A stretch of DNA of 34,047 nucleotides from Parasulfuritortus sp037446165 (GTDB lineage Bacteria; Pseudomonadota; Gammaproteobacteria; Burkholderiales; Thiobacillaceae): positions 1 to 34,047 of the forward strand of contig JBBIJC010000013.1 of NCBI GenBank assembly GCA_037446165.1, written 5' to 3'. Both the position numbers and the translations under genes were made by a program. The notes under the pieces were generated by a model. The model was not told the DNA's origin. It saw nothing but the letters and a program-made list of their open reading frames with translations, and did not search any database. This document shows, in pieces, positions 1 to 8,931 of the stretch (the first letter of the stretch is position 1; each line of letters starts with the position of its first letter).

Positions 1-106
1 AGCGACGAAGTCGATTAAATCAGCGTTTCCTTTGGTCGCTGGCTTACTGATTACCGGTGTTCAGAAAGGCCGAAGGCAGAGAGCCGACAACGTTTCCACG
101 CCCGGC

Positions 107-793
107 TTATGGCTTGATATCCAGTGCATGACGAACACAGGCGCTGAACTCCTGCGGCGTTTGCGAAATGATTTCTTCCGGGATGGCGAACTTTCGGGTC
201 AGACGGGCGAGGCTTTCGAAACCGTAGGACACGATGAACGGACGCATGCCCGAGGCCACCGCTGCGGCATAGTCCTTATGCTCGTCACCACAGGCGTAGG
301 AGCGTGCCGGATTGACCTCCAGCCGTTCGCGCGCAACCTTGAAGAATTGTGTTTTTTCCTGGCGCAGCGGGACGTAATACAGAAAATCCAGGCGCCCGAT
401 ATCGAGGTCATGCCGAGCGAATAACTTGCCTAGGGTGACTTCCGGTTCATGGGTGACATTGCGAGTCACCATGCCGACCCGAATGTCGGGCGTCGCCAGC
501 AGGTCGCGGATCAGGTTGGCCATATCCGGATACAGCTGCGCCTCTTCCCGGTAGACATCGGTCAGGCTAGCGAGCAGTTCCTTACGGCCGTGCTTGCCGA
601 ACTGCTTGGCCAGATTGCGCGGAAACTCCTTGATCCCGCCCAGGTACTTGAACAGGTTGTGCCGTTTTTGAAACCGGTCCAGATCGCCAATATCCATGCC
701 TTGCCGGGCAAATGCCGTGCCGATAGCGGTAAAGGCATCGATCACCGTGCCATCCGCATCGATGATGATCAGCCGGTCCTTGCTTCGGTACAT
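107..793 (-). CDS. HAD-family hydrolase (phosphoglycolate phosphatase-like)
   Basis: A 228-residue cytosolic phosphatase of the haloacid dehalogenase superfamily. The HAD motifs are visible in order: motif I IIIDADGTVID with nucleophile D12 and general acid D14, motif II Thr110 in GMVTRN, a candidate motif III Lys147, and motif IV CGDEHKDY with D170 and D174. A helical cap lies between motifs I and II (about residues 20-95). The open frame extends upstream to 1003, but that part is antisense to the 3' end of glmS and lacks family similarity, so the ATG at 793 is chosen. It starts 13 bases after the glmS stop and probably belongs to the glmU-glmS transcript. The substrate cannot be read from sequence; a phosphoglycolate- or sugar-phosphate-like compound is only an inference from the family. 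Confidence 0.85.
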   Translation of the reverse strand: MYRSKDRLIIIDADGTVIDAFTAIGTAFARQGMDIGDLDRFQKRHNLFKYLGGIKEFPRNLAKQFGKHGRKELLASLTDVYREEAQLYPDMANLIRDLLATPDIRVGMVTRNVTHEPEVTLGKLFARHDLDIGRLDFLYYVPLRQEKTQFFKVARERLEVNPARSYACGDEHKDYAAAVASGMRPFIVSYGFESLARLTRKFAIPEEIISQTPQEFSACVRHALDIKP

Positions 794-806
794 GGGGTTC
801 GACGCA

Positions 807-2636
807 CTATTCCACGGTGACCGATTTGGCCAGGTTTCTCGGTTTGTCGACATCGGTGCCCTTGCGCAGCGCCGTGTGATAGGCGAGGAGCTGGACCGGG
901 ATGGCATGGACGATGGGCGAAAGCACGCCGGCGTGGCGCGGTGTGCGGATGACGTGGACGCCCTCGGTTTCGCCGAAATGGCTGTCCTGATCGGCGAAGA
1001 CATAGAGCTGGCCGCCGCGGGCGCGGACTTCCTGCATGTTCGATTTCACCTTTTCCAGCAGCGAGTCGTTCGGGGCGATCACCACCACCGGCATGTTGGT
1101 GTCGACCAGGGCCAGCGGGCCATGTTTCAGTTCACCGGCCGGGTAGGCCTCGGCATGGATATAGGAGATTTCCTTGAGCTTGAGCGCGCCCTCCAGGGCA
1201 ATGGGGTAGTGCAGGCCGCGACCGAGAAACAGGGCGTTCTCCTTGCCGCCGAACTGCTCTGCCCAGAGCTTGATCTGGGGTTCCAGATTGAGGGCGTGCT
1301 GGACGCTGCCGGGCAACTGGCGCAATGCCTCCAGATAGGTCTGTTCCGCCTCTGCCGTGAGGTGGCCACGCTGCTTGGCCAGGGTCAGCGCCAGGATGAA
1401 CAGGGCGCACAACTGGGTGGTGAAGGCCTTGGTCGAGGCCACTCCGATCTCCGCGCCGGCCCGGGTATAGAACACCAGCTTGGAGGCGCGGGGGAGGGCG
1501 CTTTCCTGCACGTTGCAGATGGACAGCGTCTGCTCGTGGCCCAACGCCTTGGCCCGCTTCAGGGCCTCCATGGTGTCCAGCGTCTCACCGGACTGGGAGA
1601 TGGTGACGATCAGCTGGCGCGGATTGGGAATGGAATCGCGATAGCGGTATTCGTGGCCCAGTTCGACATTGCAGGGAATGCGGGCGATGGCTTCCAGCCA
1701 GTAGCGGCCGACCAGACTGGCATAGTGGCTGGTGCCGGCAGCCAGGATCAGAATGCTGTCGATGTCACGGAAGACGGCTTCGGCCCCCTTGCCGAACAAC
1801 GCTGGGTTTACGCCGCCGTCGATCACACCTTCCAGGGTATCCGACACCGCGCGTGGCTGTTCGTGGATTTCCTTCTGCATGTAGTGGTCATAGGGGCCGA
1901 GATCGATGGCGTCGGCAGACACCTCCGACAGGCGCTCCTCCCGCTGCACGGTTCTTCCTTCCCGGTCGACGATATGCACCGCGGCACCGGTCACGGCCGC
2001 GACATCGCCTTCTTCCAGATAAACCACCCGGCGCGTTTCCGAAAGCAGGGCAGAGACATCCGAGGCGAAATAGTTCTCGCCTTCGCCCAGACCAATCAGC
2101 AGGGGGCAGCCCATGCGGGCGCAGCAAAGCAGATCGGGAGAATCGACCGCCACCACGCCGATGGCATAGGCGCCTTGCAGTTCGGCAACGGTCAATCGGG
2201 TCGCTTGAAACAGGTCGGCTGATTGCGCCAGGTAATGATGCAGGAGGTGCGCGATCACTTCCGTGTCGGTCTGTGATTCAAACTCGTAGCCCAGGGCCAA
2301 CAGGCGGGCGCGTTGTTCCTCGTGGTTCTCAATGATGCCGTTGTGGACGACTGCGATCCGCTGCTTGGAGATGTGGGGGTGGGCATTGAATTCGGTCACG
2401 CCACCATGCGTTGCCCAGCGGGTGTGGCCGATGCCAAGGTTGCCGGTCAGGTGCTGGGCCTCGACACCGGCTTCCATTTCAGCCACCCGGCCGACCCGGC
2501 GCACCCGTTCCAGCTTGCCCTCATGCAATACCGCTGCGCCGGCCGAATCGTAGCCTCGGTATTCCAGCCGCTTCAAGCCCTCGATGATGATCGGGACAAT
2601 ATTCCGCTGGCCTATGGCCCCAACGATTCCACACAT
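807..2636 (-). CDS. glmS: glutamine--fructose-6-phosphate aminotransferase (isomerizing)
   Basis: GlmS, 609 residues, the usual family length. It makes glucosamine-6-phosphate from fructose-6-phosphate and glutamine, the first committed step to UDP-GlcNAc. The N-terminal MCGIVGAIG exposes the catalytic Cys of the class II glutamine amidotransferase domain, followed by LEYRGYDSAG. Two SIS isomerase domains follow, with AAGTSHYAS and TISQSGET in the first and GRGLHYPIALEGALKLKE in the second. The C-terminus DKPRNLAKSVTVE carries the conserved active-site Lys. The start lies 15 bases after the glmU stop, with a GGGAG ribosome-binding site. The short glmU-glmS spacer leaves no room for a ribozyme of the Gram-positive type. 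Confidence 0.98.
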   Translation of the reverse strand: MCGIVGAIGQRNIVPIIIEGLKRLEYRGYDSAGAAVLHEGKLERVRRVGRVAEMEAGVEAQHLTGNLGIGHTRWATHGGVTEFNAHPHISKQRIAVVHNGIIENHEEQRARLLALGYEFESQTDTEVIAHLLHHYLAQSADLFQATRLTVAELQGAYAIGVVAVDSPDLLCCARMGCPLLIGLGEGENYFASDVSALLSETRRVVYLEEGDVAAVTGAAVHIVDREGRTVQREERLSEVSADAIDLGPYDHYMQKEIHEQPRAVSDTLEGVIDGGVNPALFGKGAEAVFRDIDSILILAAGTSHYASLVGRYWLEAIARIPCNVELGHEYRYRDSIPNPRQLIVTISQSGETLDTMEALKRAKALGHEQTLSICNVQESALPRASKLVFYTRAGAEIGVASTKAFTTQLCALFILALTLAKQRGHLTAEAEQTYLEALRQLPGSVQHALNLEPQIKLWAEQFGGKENALFLGRGLHYPIALEGALKLKEISYIHAEAYPAGELKHGPLALVDTNMPVVVIAPNDSLLEKVKSNMQEVRARGGQLYVFADQDSHFGETEGVHVIRTPRHAGVLSPIVHAIPVQLLAYHTALRKGTDVDKPRNLAKSVTVE

Positions 2637-2651
2637 GACGTGAGTACTCCC

Positions 2652-4025
2652 TTACCTGTTTTTTTTCACTGGCCGCTTCCAGCCAGGAATGGTCAGTTGC
2701 TTGGCCCGTGACAGGGTCAATTCGCCGGCTGGCGCATCCTTGGTCAAGGTGGTGCCGGCGCCGAGCGTCGCGCCTTTTCCGACCGTAACCGGCGCCACCA
2801 GCTGGGTATCCGAACCGATAAAGGCGTCATCCTCGATTACCGTGCGGTGTTTGTTGGCGCCATCATAGTTGCAGGTGATCGTGCCGGCACCGATGTTGAC
2901 CTTGCGCCCGACGGTGGCATCGCCGACATAGGACAGATGGTTGATCTTGGAGTTGAAACCGACCTGTGCGTTCTTCAATTCGACAAAATTGCCGACATGC
3001 GCTTCATCCGCCAGCTCCGTACCCGGGCGAATCCGGGCGTAGGGCCCGATGATCGCATTAGCGCCAATCCGGGCCCCATCGATATGGCAAAAGGGCTTGA
3101 TTACCACTCCAGCGCCAATCTCGACATCCTTGACCACGCAGTTAGCGCCCACTACCGTCCTATCACCCAGGACCACGTGGCCCTCGAAGATGCAGTTGGC
3201 GTCGATCAGGACATCACGGCCACAGTCCAGGCGGCCACGCACGTCCAGCCGGGCCGGATCGATCAGGGTGACCCCGGCCGTCATCAGGGCCTCAGCGACA
3301 TTGCGCTGGTGCCTGCGTTCCAGTTCGGCAAGCTGGGCGCGGCTGTTCACACCCATGACCTCCCACTCTGACGCGGGATGGCAGGGGAGTATGCGCTCAC
3401 CTTCTGCAGCGGCCATGCCGATGACATCGGTCAGGTAGTACTCGCCCTGGGCATTGTCGTTGCTCAGCCGGGCCAGCCAGCCAGCCAGCTTGGCGGCAGG
3501 CAGACAGAGAATCCCGGTGTTCACTTCCTGAATGGCCAGCTCTTCTGCGCTGGCATCCTTGTGCTCAACGATCCGCTCCACCCGCCCGCCAGCGCCGCGC
3601 ACGATACGGCCATAGCCTGCCGGCTCGGCCAACTTGACGGTCAGCAGCGCAATGGCGCCCTGGCGTGCTATCAGTACCATCTCGTGCAAGGTTTCCGCCC
3701 GGATCAAGGGCACATCGCCATACAGGATCAGGCAGACGCCGGCCATATCCAGATGCGGCACGGCCTGCTGGACGGCATGGCCGGTTCCCAGCTGCGGCTC
3801 CTGTAACACCCAGACCAAGTCGCTGCGATCGATGGACTGGGGCAGGGCTTCACCGCCATGGCCATAGACGACGCAGGTTCGTTCTGGACTCAATTGATCA
3901 GCACTGGCCAGGACATGGCTGATCATTGGCTTACCGGCCAGGGGGTGCAACACCTTGGGCAAGTCGGATTTCATCCGGGTGCCCTTGCCGGCAGCGAGGA
4001 TGACTGTGGTTAGGGGTGCGTTCAT
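2652..4025 (-). CDS. glmU: bifunctional UDP-N-acetylglucosamine pyrophosphorylase / glucosamine-1-phosphate N-acetyltransferase
   Basis: GlmU, 457 residues. The N-terminal uridyltransferase domain (about 1-230) starts with the nucleotide-binding motif LAAGKGTRM at residues 10-18 and Lys24. The C-terminal acetyltransferase is a left-handed beta-helix of hexapeptide repeats (about 250-440), with the conserved KINHLSYVGDA segment that holds the catalytic His. It supplies UDP-GlcNAc in the cytosol, one step after the glmS branch, and glmS follows 15 bases downstream. No Shine-Dalgarno sequence precedes the ATG. Instead a TATAAT element ends only eight bases upstream, so the transcript may be leaderless (see findings). 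Confidence 0.98.
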   Translation of the reverse strand: MNAPLTTVILAAGKGTRMKSDLPKVLHPLAGKPMISHVLASADQLSPERTCVVYGHGGEALPQSIDRSDLVWVLQEPQLGTGHAVQQAVPHLDMAGVCLILYGDVPLIRAETLHEMVLIARQGAIALLTVKLAEPAGYGRIVRGAGGRVERIVEHKDASAEELAIQEVNTGILCLPAAKLAGWLARLSNDNAQGEYYLTDVIGMAAAEGERILPCHPASEWEVMGVNSRAQLAELERRHQRNVAEALMTAGVTLIDPARLDVRGRLDCGRDVLIDANCIFEGHVVLGDRTVVGANCVVKDVEIGAGVVIKPFCHIDGARIGANAIIGPYARIRPGTELADEAHVGNFVELKNAQVGFNSKINHLSYVGDATVGRKVNIGAGTITCNYDGANKHRTVIEDDAFIGSDTQLVAPVTVGKGATLGAGTTLTKDAPAGELTLSRAKQLTIPGWKRPVKKNR

Positions 4026-4033
4026 AGCCGGTG

Positions 4034-4039
4034 ATTATA
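4034..4039 (-). promoter_or_regulatory. -10 element of a glmU promoter
   Basis: On the minus strand this reads TATAAT, a perfect sigma-70 -10 hexamer, lying between the atp terminator and glmU. The 17-base-upstream position overlaps the T-rich tail of the terminator (CTTTTT), a poor -35. Normal -10 to +1 spacing puts the transcription start at or within two bases of the A of the glmU ATG (4025). Confidence 0.5.
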
Positions 4040-4050
4040 CGAGGCTGAAA

Positions 4051-4087
4051 ATTACAAAAAAGGCAGCCTAGGCTGCCTTTTCGTAAT
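4051..4087 (-). terminator. Rho-independent terminator of the atp operon
   Basis: A near-perfect inverted repeat, AAAAGGCAGCC-TA-GGCTGCCTTTT (4058-4081), lies within a longer ATTAC...GTAAT dyad and is followed on the minus strand by a run of T. It sits directly after atpC and before glmU, so it ends atp transcription. The dyad is symmetric and could also act on the opposite strand. Confidence 0.85.
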
Positions 4088-4095
4088 TAACCTGC

Positions 4096-4521
4096 TCAGT
4101 GGTGATGCTTGCGCAGCCTGTCTATGGTGGCCAGCTGGGCCACGGCTTGGGCCAGTTCGGCCTGGGCCTGGGCATATTCCATCGCGCCCGTCCGATTGGT
4201 CATCGCTTCTTCGGCCTGCTTTTTGGCCTCCATAACCCGTGCCTCATCCAGATCGGCGCCGCGAATGGCCGTATCTGACAGGATGGTCACCACCCCCGGT
4301 TGTACCTCTAGGATGCCGCCCGAGACATAGATCAGGTCTTCTTCGGCCTTGTCCGGCGACTTGATACGCACCGAACCGGGCTTGATTCGGGTCAACAAGG
4401 GCGCGTGCCGGGGGTAAATGCCCACTTCACCCATTTCGGCGGGCACCACGACAAATTCGGCGAGGCCAGAAAAGAGTGCCGCTTCCGCGCTCACGATATC
4501 CAGGTGGAGGGTCATTGCCAT
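4096..4521 (-). CDS. atpC: F1Fo ATP synthase epsilon subunit
   Basis: Epsilon subunit, 141 residues. It belongs to the rotating central stalk and inhibits ATP hydrolysis through its C-terminal helices. The N-terminal beta-sandwich (about 1-88) contains the family signature GEVGIYPRHAPLLTRIKPG and YVSGGILEVQP. The C-terminal part (about 92-138) is an alanine-rich helical hairpin ending KHHH. Two in-frame ATG codons lie close together (4521 and 4515); AAGGA sits 8-9 bases before the first, which is chosen. It is the last gene of the operon, just before the terminator. Confidence 0.97.
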   Translation of the reverse strand: MAMTLHLDIVSAEAALFSGLAEFVVVPAEMGEVGIYPRHAPLLTRIKPGSVRIKSPDKAEEDLIYVSGGILEVQPGVVTILSDTAIRGADLDEARVMEAKKQAEEAMTNRTGAMEYAQAQAELAQAVAQLATIDRLRKHHH

Positions 4522-4546
4522 GATGGCTTTTCCTTATCGGTCCATC

Positions 4547-5926
4547 TTACTGGAGGGTCTTGGCCTTCTCGACGGCTTCGTCGATGGTGCCAACCATGTA
4601 GAAGGCCTGTTCGGGCAGGTGGTCGTACTCACCCGCGACGATCGCCTTGAAGGCAGCGACCGTATCCTTGAGGGAAACGTACTTGCCCTGGGCACCGGTG
4701 AAGGCCTCGGCCACGAAGAAGGGTTGCGACAGGAAGCGCTGAATCTTGCGGGCGCGGGACACAACCAGCTTATCCTCGGGCGACAGTTCATCCATACCCA
4801 GAATGGCGATGATGTCGCGCAGTTCCTTGTAACGCTGCAGGGTGGATTGCACCGCACGGGCCACGCTGTAGTGCTCTTCGCCGACCACCAGCGGATCAAG
4901 CTGACGGGAGGTGGAGTCGAGCGGATCCACGGCCGGGTAAATACCCAGCTCGGCGACCTGACGGGACAGCACCAGGGTGGCGTCCAGGTGGGCGAAGGTG
5001 GTTGCCGGTGACGGATCGGTCAAGTCATCGGCGGGCACGTACACGGCCTGGAAGGAGGTGATGGAGCCGGTGCGGGTAGAGGTGATCCGTTCCTGCAGGG
5101 CGCCCATCTCGGAGGCCAGGGTGGGCTGATAACCCACGGCGGACGGCATCCGGCCGAGCAGGGCGGACACTTCGGTACCGGCCAGGGTGTAGCGGTAGAT
5201 GTTGTCGACGAAGAACAGCACGTCGCGGCCTTCATCGCGGAAATATTCGGCCATGGTCAGGCCGGTCAGGGCGACGCGCAACCGGTTGCCCGGCGGCTCG
5301 TTCATCTGGCCGTAGACCAGGGAAACCTTGTCCAGCACGCCGCCGTCCTTCATCTCGTGGTAGAAGTCGTTGCCCTCGCGGGTGCGCTCACCGACGCCGG
5401 CAAACACCGAGAAACCCGAGTGCTCGACGGCGATGTTGCGGATCAGTTCCATCAGGGTCACGGTCTTGCCCACGCCGGCGCCGCCGAACAGGCCAACCTT
5501 GCCGCCCTTGGCGATCGGCATGATCAGGTCGATGACCTTGATCCCGGTTTCGAGGATCTCGACCGCCGAGGCCTGGTCGGCATAGGCCGGGGCGGCACGG
5601 TGGATGGGCATGCGGATCTCAGCGCCGACCGCGCCCTTTTCATCCACCGGTTCACCCAGCACATCCATGATCCGGCCCAGGGTGGCCTGGCCAACCGGCA
5701 CCTGAATTGGCGCGCCGGTATCCTTGACCGCCATGCCGCGGCGCAGGCCGTCGGTGGAACCCATGGCAATGGTGCGCACCACGCCGTCGCCGAGCTGCTG
5801 TTGCACCTCGAAGGTGAGGGCGGGACTATCCATCTTGACGGCATCATAGACTTTGGGCAGTGCCCCGCGAGGGAACTCCATGTCTACCACCGCACCGATG
5901 ATTTGAACGATTTTTCCTTCGGTCAT
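4547..5926 (-). CDS. atpD: F1Fo ATP synthase beta subunit
   Basis: Catalytic beta subunit, 459 residues. The Walker A motif GGAGVGKT is at about 148-155, the catalytic Glu of VGERTREG at 180, and the Walker B segment DVLFFVDNIYR at about 235-245, followed by the conserved TLAGTEVSALLGRMPSAVGYQPTL. An upstream in-frame TTG at 5944 exists, but the ATG at 5926 is preferred: it has CAGGAA about eight bases upstream and gives the family N-terminus (MTEGKIVQIIGAVVD). It forms the F1 hexamer with alpha and lies between atpG and atpC. Confidence 0.98.
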   Translation of the reverse strand: MTEGKIVQIIGAVVDMEFPRGALPKVYDAVKMDSPALTFEVQQQLGDGVVRTIAMGSTDGLRRGMAVKDTGAPIQVPVGQATLGRIMDVLGEPVDEKGAVGAEIRMPIHRAAPAYADQASAVEILETGIKVIDLIMPIAKGGKVGLFGGAGVGKTVTLMELIRNIAVEHSGFSVFAGVGERTREGNDFYHEMKDGGVLDKVSLVYGQMNEPPGNRLRVALTGLTMAEYFRDEGRDVLFFVDNIYRYTLAGTEVSALLGRMPSAVGYQPTLASEMGALQERITSTRTGSITSFQAVYVPADDLTDPSPATTFAHLDATLVLSRQVAELGIYPAVDPLDSTSRQLDPLVVGEEHYSVARAVQSTLQRYKELRDIIAILGMDELSPEDKLVVSRARKIQRFLSQPFFVAEAFTGAQGKYVSLKDTVAAFKAIVAGEYDHLPEQAFYMVGTIDEAVEKAKTLQ

Positions 5927-5956
5927 CGCAGTATTTCCTGACAAGTTTTCAATCTT

Positions 5957-6817
5957 TTAAACGGCCGCGGCGCCCGCCACGATCTCGCTGAGTTCTTTGG
6001 TAATGGCGGCCTGCCGGGTCTTGTTGTAGACCAGCTTGAGCTCCTCGATCACGGTCTTGGCATTGTCCGAAGCGGACTTCATGGCCACCATCCGTGCCGA
6101 CTGCTCACAAGCCATGTTCTCGGTCACTGCCTGGTAGATCATGGCTTCGACGTAGCGCACCATCAGGCCATCCACGACGCCTTTCGCTTCCGGCTCGTAG
6201 ATGTAGTCCCAATAGGTTTCCTTCGGCTCGGGCTCGGCGTAGAGGGGCAGCACCTGGTTGAAGGTCACTTCCTGCTTCATGGTGTTGATGAAGCGGGAAT
6301 AGATCAGGTACAGCGCATCAATATGACCATCCTTGAAGTTGTCCAGCATGACCTGAACCGGGCCGATCAGCTTTTCCATATGCGGCGTGTCGCCCAGGCC
6401 CGTGACCTGGGAAACGATATTGGCCCCCAGACGTTGCATGAAGCCCGAGCCCTTGTTGCCGATGGCCGTGACATCTGCTTCGATCTTCTGGCCATCCCAG
6501 TCCTTCATCTTGTTCAAGGCCAGACGCATCGCGTTGGTATTGAGCGCGCCACACAGGCCTTTGTCGGTAGTCACTATGATCAGGCCGACTCGCTTGATTT
6601 TTTCGCGCGACACGACGAACGGGTGCTTGTACTCGGGATGGGCATGGCTGAAATGGGCCGCAACCTGCGCAATTTTTTCGGAATAGGGACGGGCGTGCTT
6701 CATCCGTTCCTGCGCCTTGCGCATTTTGGAAGCGGCCACCATTTCCATGGCCTTGGTGATCTTGCGCGTGTTTTCCACGCTCTTGATCTTGGTACGGATC
6801 TCTTTTCCGGCGGCCAT
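5957..6817 (-). CDS. atpG: F1Fo ATP synthase gamma subunit
   Basis: Gamma subunit, 286 residues, the rotor shaft linking the c-ring to the F1 catalytic sites. The N-terminal helix carries the family signature KSVENTRKITKAMEMVAASKMR and the C-terminal helix ends ELKLVYNKTRQAAITKELSEIVAGAAAV. Both helices form the coiled coil that turns inside the alpha3beta3 ring. The central Rossmann-like part contains TDKGLCGALNTN. It starts 13 bases after the atpA stop and ends 30 bases before atpD. Confidence 0.98.
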   Translation of the reverse strand: MAAGKEIRTKIKSVENTRKITKAMEMVAASKMRKAQERMKHARPYSEKIAQVAAHFSHAHPEYKHPFVVSREKIKRVGLIIVTTDKGLCGALNTNAMRLALNKMKDWDGQKIEADVTAIGNKGSGFMQRLGANIVSQVTGLGDTPHMEKLIGPVQVMLDNFKDGHIDALYLIYSRFINTMKQEVTFNQVLPLYAEPEPKETYWDYIYEPEAKGVVDGLMVRYVEAMIYQAVTENMACEQSARMVAMKSASDNAKTVIEELKLVYNKTRQAAITKELSEIVAGAAAV

Positions 6818-6830
6818 CGTTCAGTTCCGA

Positions 6831-8372
6831 TCAGTAGGCGGCCGAGGCCTTGAAGTCCTCGATCGCGGCAGACAACAGCTTCTCAGCATCTGCATCCATA
6901 TCCTTGCTGTCCTCGATCTTGAACATCAGATCGGCATACTTGCCCTTTAGGAAGGACTGCAGGGCGGCCTCGAAAGCCAGAACACGCTTCACTTCCACGT
7001 CGTCCATATAACCACGGTTGACGGCGAACAGGGTGACTGCCATTTCGGACACGCTCATCGGCGCGTATTGGGCCTGCTTCATCAGCTCGGTCACCTGCTT
7101 GCCGCGTTCCAGCTGCTTGCGGGTCACTTCGTCCAGATCGGAAGCGAACTGGGCAAAGGCAGCCAGCTCGCGGTACTGGGCCAGAGCCAGACGGACACCG
7201 CCGCCCAGCTTCTTGATCACCTTGGTCTGGGCAGCGCCGCCGACGCGGGACACCGACAGGCCGGCGTTGATGGCAGGACGGATACCCGCGTTGAACAGGT
7301 CGGACTCCAGGAAGATCTGGCCGTCGGTAATGGAGATCACGTTGGTCGGCACGAAGGCGGATACGTCGCCGGCCTGGGTCTCGATGATGGGCAGGGCGGT
7401 CAACGAACCGGTCTTGCCCTTTACCGCGCCGTTGGTCTTCTGCTCGACGAAGTCGGGGTTGACCCGGGCCGCACGCTCCAGCAAGCGTGAGTGCAGGTAG
7501 AACACATCGCCGGGGTAGGCTTCGCGGCCCGGGGGACGGCGCAACAACAGGGAGATCTGACGGTAGGCCCAGGCCTGCTTGGTCAGGTCGTCATAGACGA
7601 TCAGGGCATCTTCCCCGCGATCGCGGAAATATTCGCCCATCGTGCAGCCCGAGTAGGGCGCGATGAACTGCATGGCAGCCGGATCAGAGGCCGTCGCCGC
7701 GACAACGACGGTGTGTGCCATGGCGCCGTGCTCTTCCAGTTTGCGCACCACGTTGGCGATCGACGAAGCCTTCTGGCCGACGGCGACATAGATGCACTTA
7801 ACGCCGGTACCCTTCTGGTTGATGATCGCGTCGATGGCGACGGCGGTCTTGCCGGTCTGACGGTCGCCGATGATCAGTTCGCGCTGGCCGCGGCCGATCG
7901 GCACCATGGCATCGACCGACTTCAGGCCGGTCTGCACCGGCTGGGAAACGGACTGGCGGGCAATCACGCCGGGGGCGATCTTTTCGATCGGGCTGGTTTC
8001 GCTGCAGCTGACCGGGCCCTTGCCGTCGATCGGCTGGCCGAGGGCGTTCACCACGCGACCGAGCAGCGCCTCGCCAACTGGCACTTCCAGGATACGGCCG
8101 GTACATTTGACGATATCGCCTTCGGAAATATGTTCATATTCACCCAGGACCACGGCGCCGACGGAGTCGCGCTCCAGGTTCAGGGCCATGCCCATGGTGT
8201 TGCCGGTAAACTCCAGCATCTCGCCCTGCATGACCTCGGTCAGGCCATGGACGCGGACGATGCCGTCGGTGACGGAAACCACCGTCCCCTGGGTACGGAG
8301 CTCGGTGCTCGATTCCAGGTTCTGGATCTTGCTTTTGATCAGCTCACTGATTTCAGACGGATTGAGTTGCAT
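6831..8372 (-). CDS. atpA: F1Fo ATP synthase alpha subunit
   Basis: Alpha subunit, 513 residues, the regulatory nucleotide-binding partner of beta. The Walker A motif GDRQTGKT is at 169-176, and the arginine-finger segment SVSRVGGAAQTK comes later. The N-terminus MQLNPSEISELIKSKI matches the family and begins at the ATG at 8372, which has CTGGAG five bases upstream. A TTG at 8396 would add eight residues that overlap atpH and is rejected. The start lies 20 bases after the atpH stop. Confidence 0.98.
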   Translation of the reverse strand: MQLNPSEISELIKSKIQNLESSTELRTQGTVVSVTDGIVRVHGLTEVMQGEMLEFTGNTMGMALNLERDSVGAVVLGEYEHISEGDIVKCTGRILEVPVGEALLGRVVNALGQPIDGKGPVSCSETSPIEKIAPGVIARQSVSQPVQTGLKSVDAMVPIGRGQRELIIGDRQTGKTAVAIDAIINQKGTGVKCIYVAVGQKASSIANVVRKLEEHGAMAHTVVVAATASDPAAMQFIAPYSGCTMGEYFRDRGEDALIVYDDLTKQAWAYRQISLLLRRPPGREAYPGDVFYLHSRLLERAARVNPDFVEQKTNGAVKGKTGSLTALPIIETQAGDVSAFVPTNVISITDGQIFLESDLFNAGIRPAINAGLSVSRVGGAAQTKVIKKLGGGVRLALAQYRELAAFAQFASDLDEVTRKQLERGKQVTELMKQAQYAPMSVSEMAVTLFAVNRGYMDDVEVKRVLAFEAALQSFLKGKYADLMFKIEDSKDMDADAEKLLSAAIEDFKASAAY

Positions 8373-8392
8373 TTTGACTCCAGAATTCTTAA

Positions 8393-8929
8393 TCAACCTA
8401 TCAGGGTCGCGGCCATGCTTGCCAGCCTGCCACGTACCGACGCATCCATAACTTCATCGCCAACCTGGATCACCACGCCACCAATCAACTCGGCATCGAC
8501 CTCCTGTGAGGCGCCGATCTTGCGGCCGAACTTGGTTTCCAGTTTCGCCATCAACCCGGCCATCTGCTCTTCAGTAAGCGGAAAGGCGGTGGTAATGCGG
8601 GCTTCCAGCACACCTTCCTGCTCAGCCTTGAGCTCTTCGAACATGCGCATGATTTCAGGCAAGCTGCCGAAGCGCTTGTTTTCCGCCAGCAGCCGCACGA
8701 AGTTGACCGCTTCGGCATTGAGACGGTCGCCGCAAACGGCGACGATGACATCGGCCACAGTATCCGACGGAACGGCGGGGTTGCCTGCCAATTCGGCCAC
8801 CTGCGGGTCAATCGCCACCTGGCTAGTCAGTGTCAGCGTATCGGACCAGGCCTGCCAGTTGTTGCCTTCCCTGGCCAGCCGTGCTACGGCTTCGGCGTAG
8901 GGGCGGGCAATGGTGGTGATTTCAGCCAT
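8393..8929 (-). CDS. atpH: F1Fo ATP synthase delta subunit
   Basis: Delta subunit (OSCP homologue), 178 residues, typical length. It caps the F1 head and ties it to the b-subunit stalk. The N-terminal helical bundle starts MAEITTIARPYAEAVARLA. The C-terminal part ends with the family pattern LIGGVVIQVGDEVMDASVRGRLASM. It begins two bases after the atpF stop, has no strong ribosome-binding site of its own, and is probably translated by coupling. Confidence 0.96.
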   Translation of the reverse strand: MAEITTIARPYAEAVARLAREGNNWQAWSDTLTLTSQVAIDPQVAELAGNPAVPSDTVADVIVAVCGDRLNAEAVNFVRLLAENKRFGSLPEIMRMFEELKAEQEGVLEARITTAFPLTEEQMAGLMAKLETKFGRKIGASQEVDAELIGGVVIQVGDEVMDASVRGRLASMAATLIG

Positions 8930-8931
8930 GA

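Noticed and set aside
1..106. Possible gene or terminator in the left edge of the window
   Set aside because: There is no convincing hairpin with a T-run, no tRNA-like fold and no supported reading frame; I see nothing I can name here.
696..2222. Long plus-strand open frame (about 508 codons) opposite glmS
   Set aside because: It is antisense to a full GlmS with intact motifs, has no recognisable domain, and arises from GC-rich codon bias.
2637..2651. Possible glmS ribozyme upstream of glmS
   Set aside because: Only 15 bases separate glmU and glmS, far too short, and the ribozyme is a Gram-positive feature.
3174..3179. CACGTG core inside glmU as a third parS
   Set aside because: The flanks do not match TGTTTC/GAAACA; it is a chance hexamer.
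7491..8900. Long plus-strand open frame opposite atpA and atpH
   Set aside because: It is the mirror of conserved ATP synthase genes; its His/Asp/Gly-rich sequence is typical of antisense frames.
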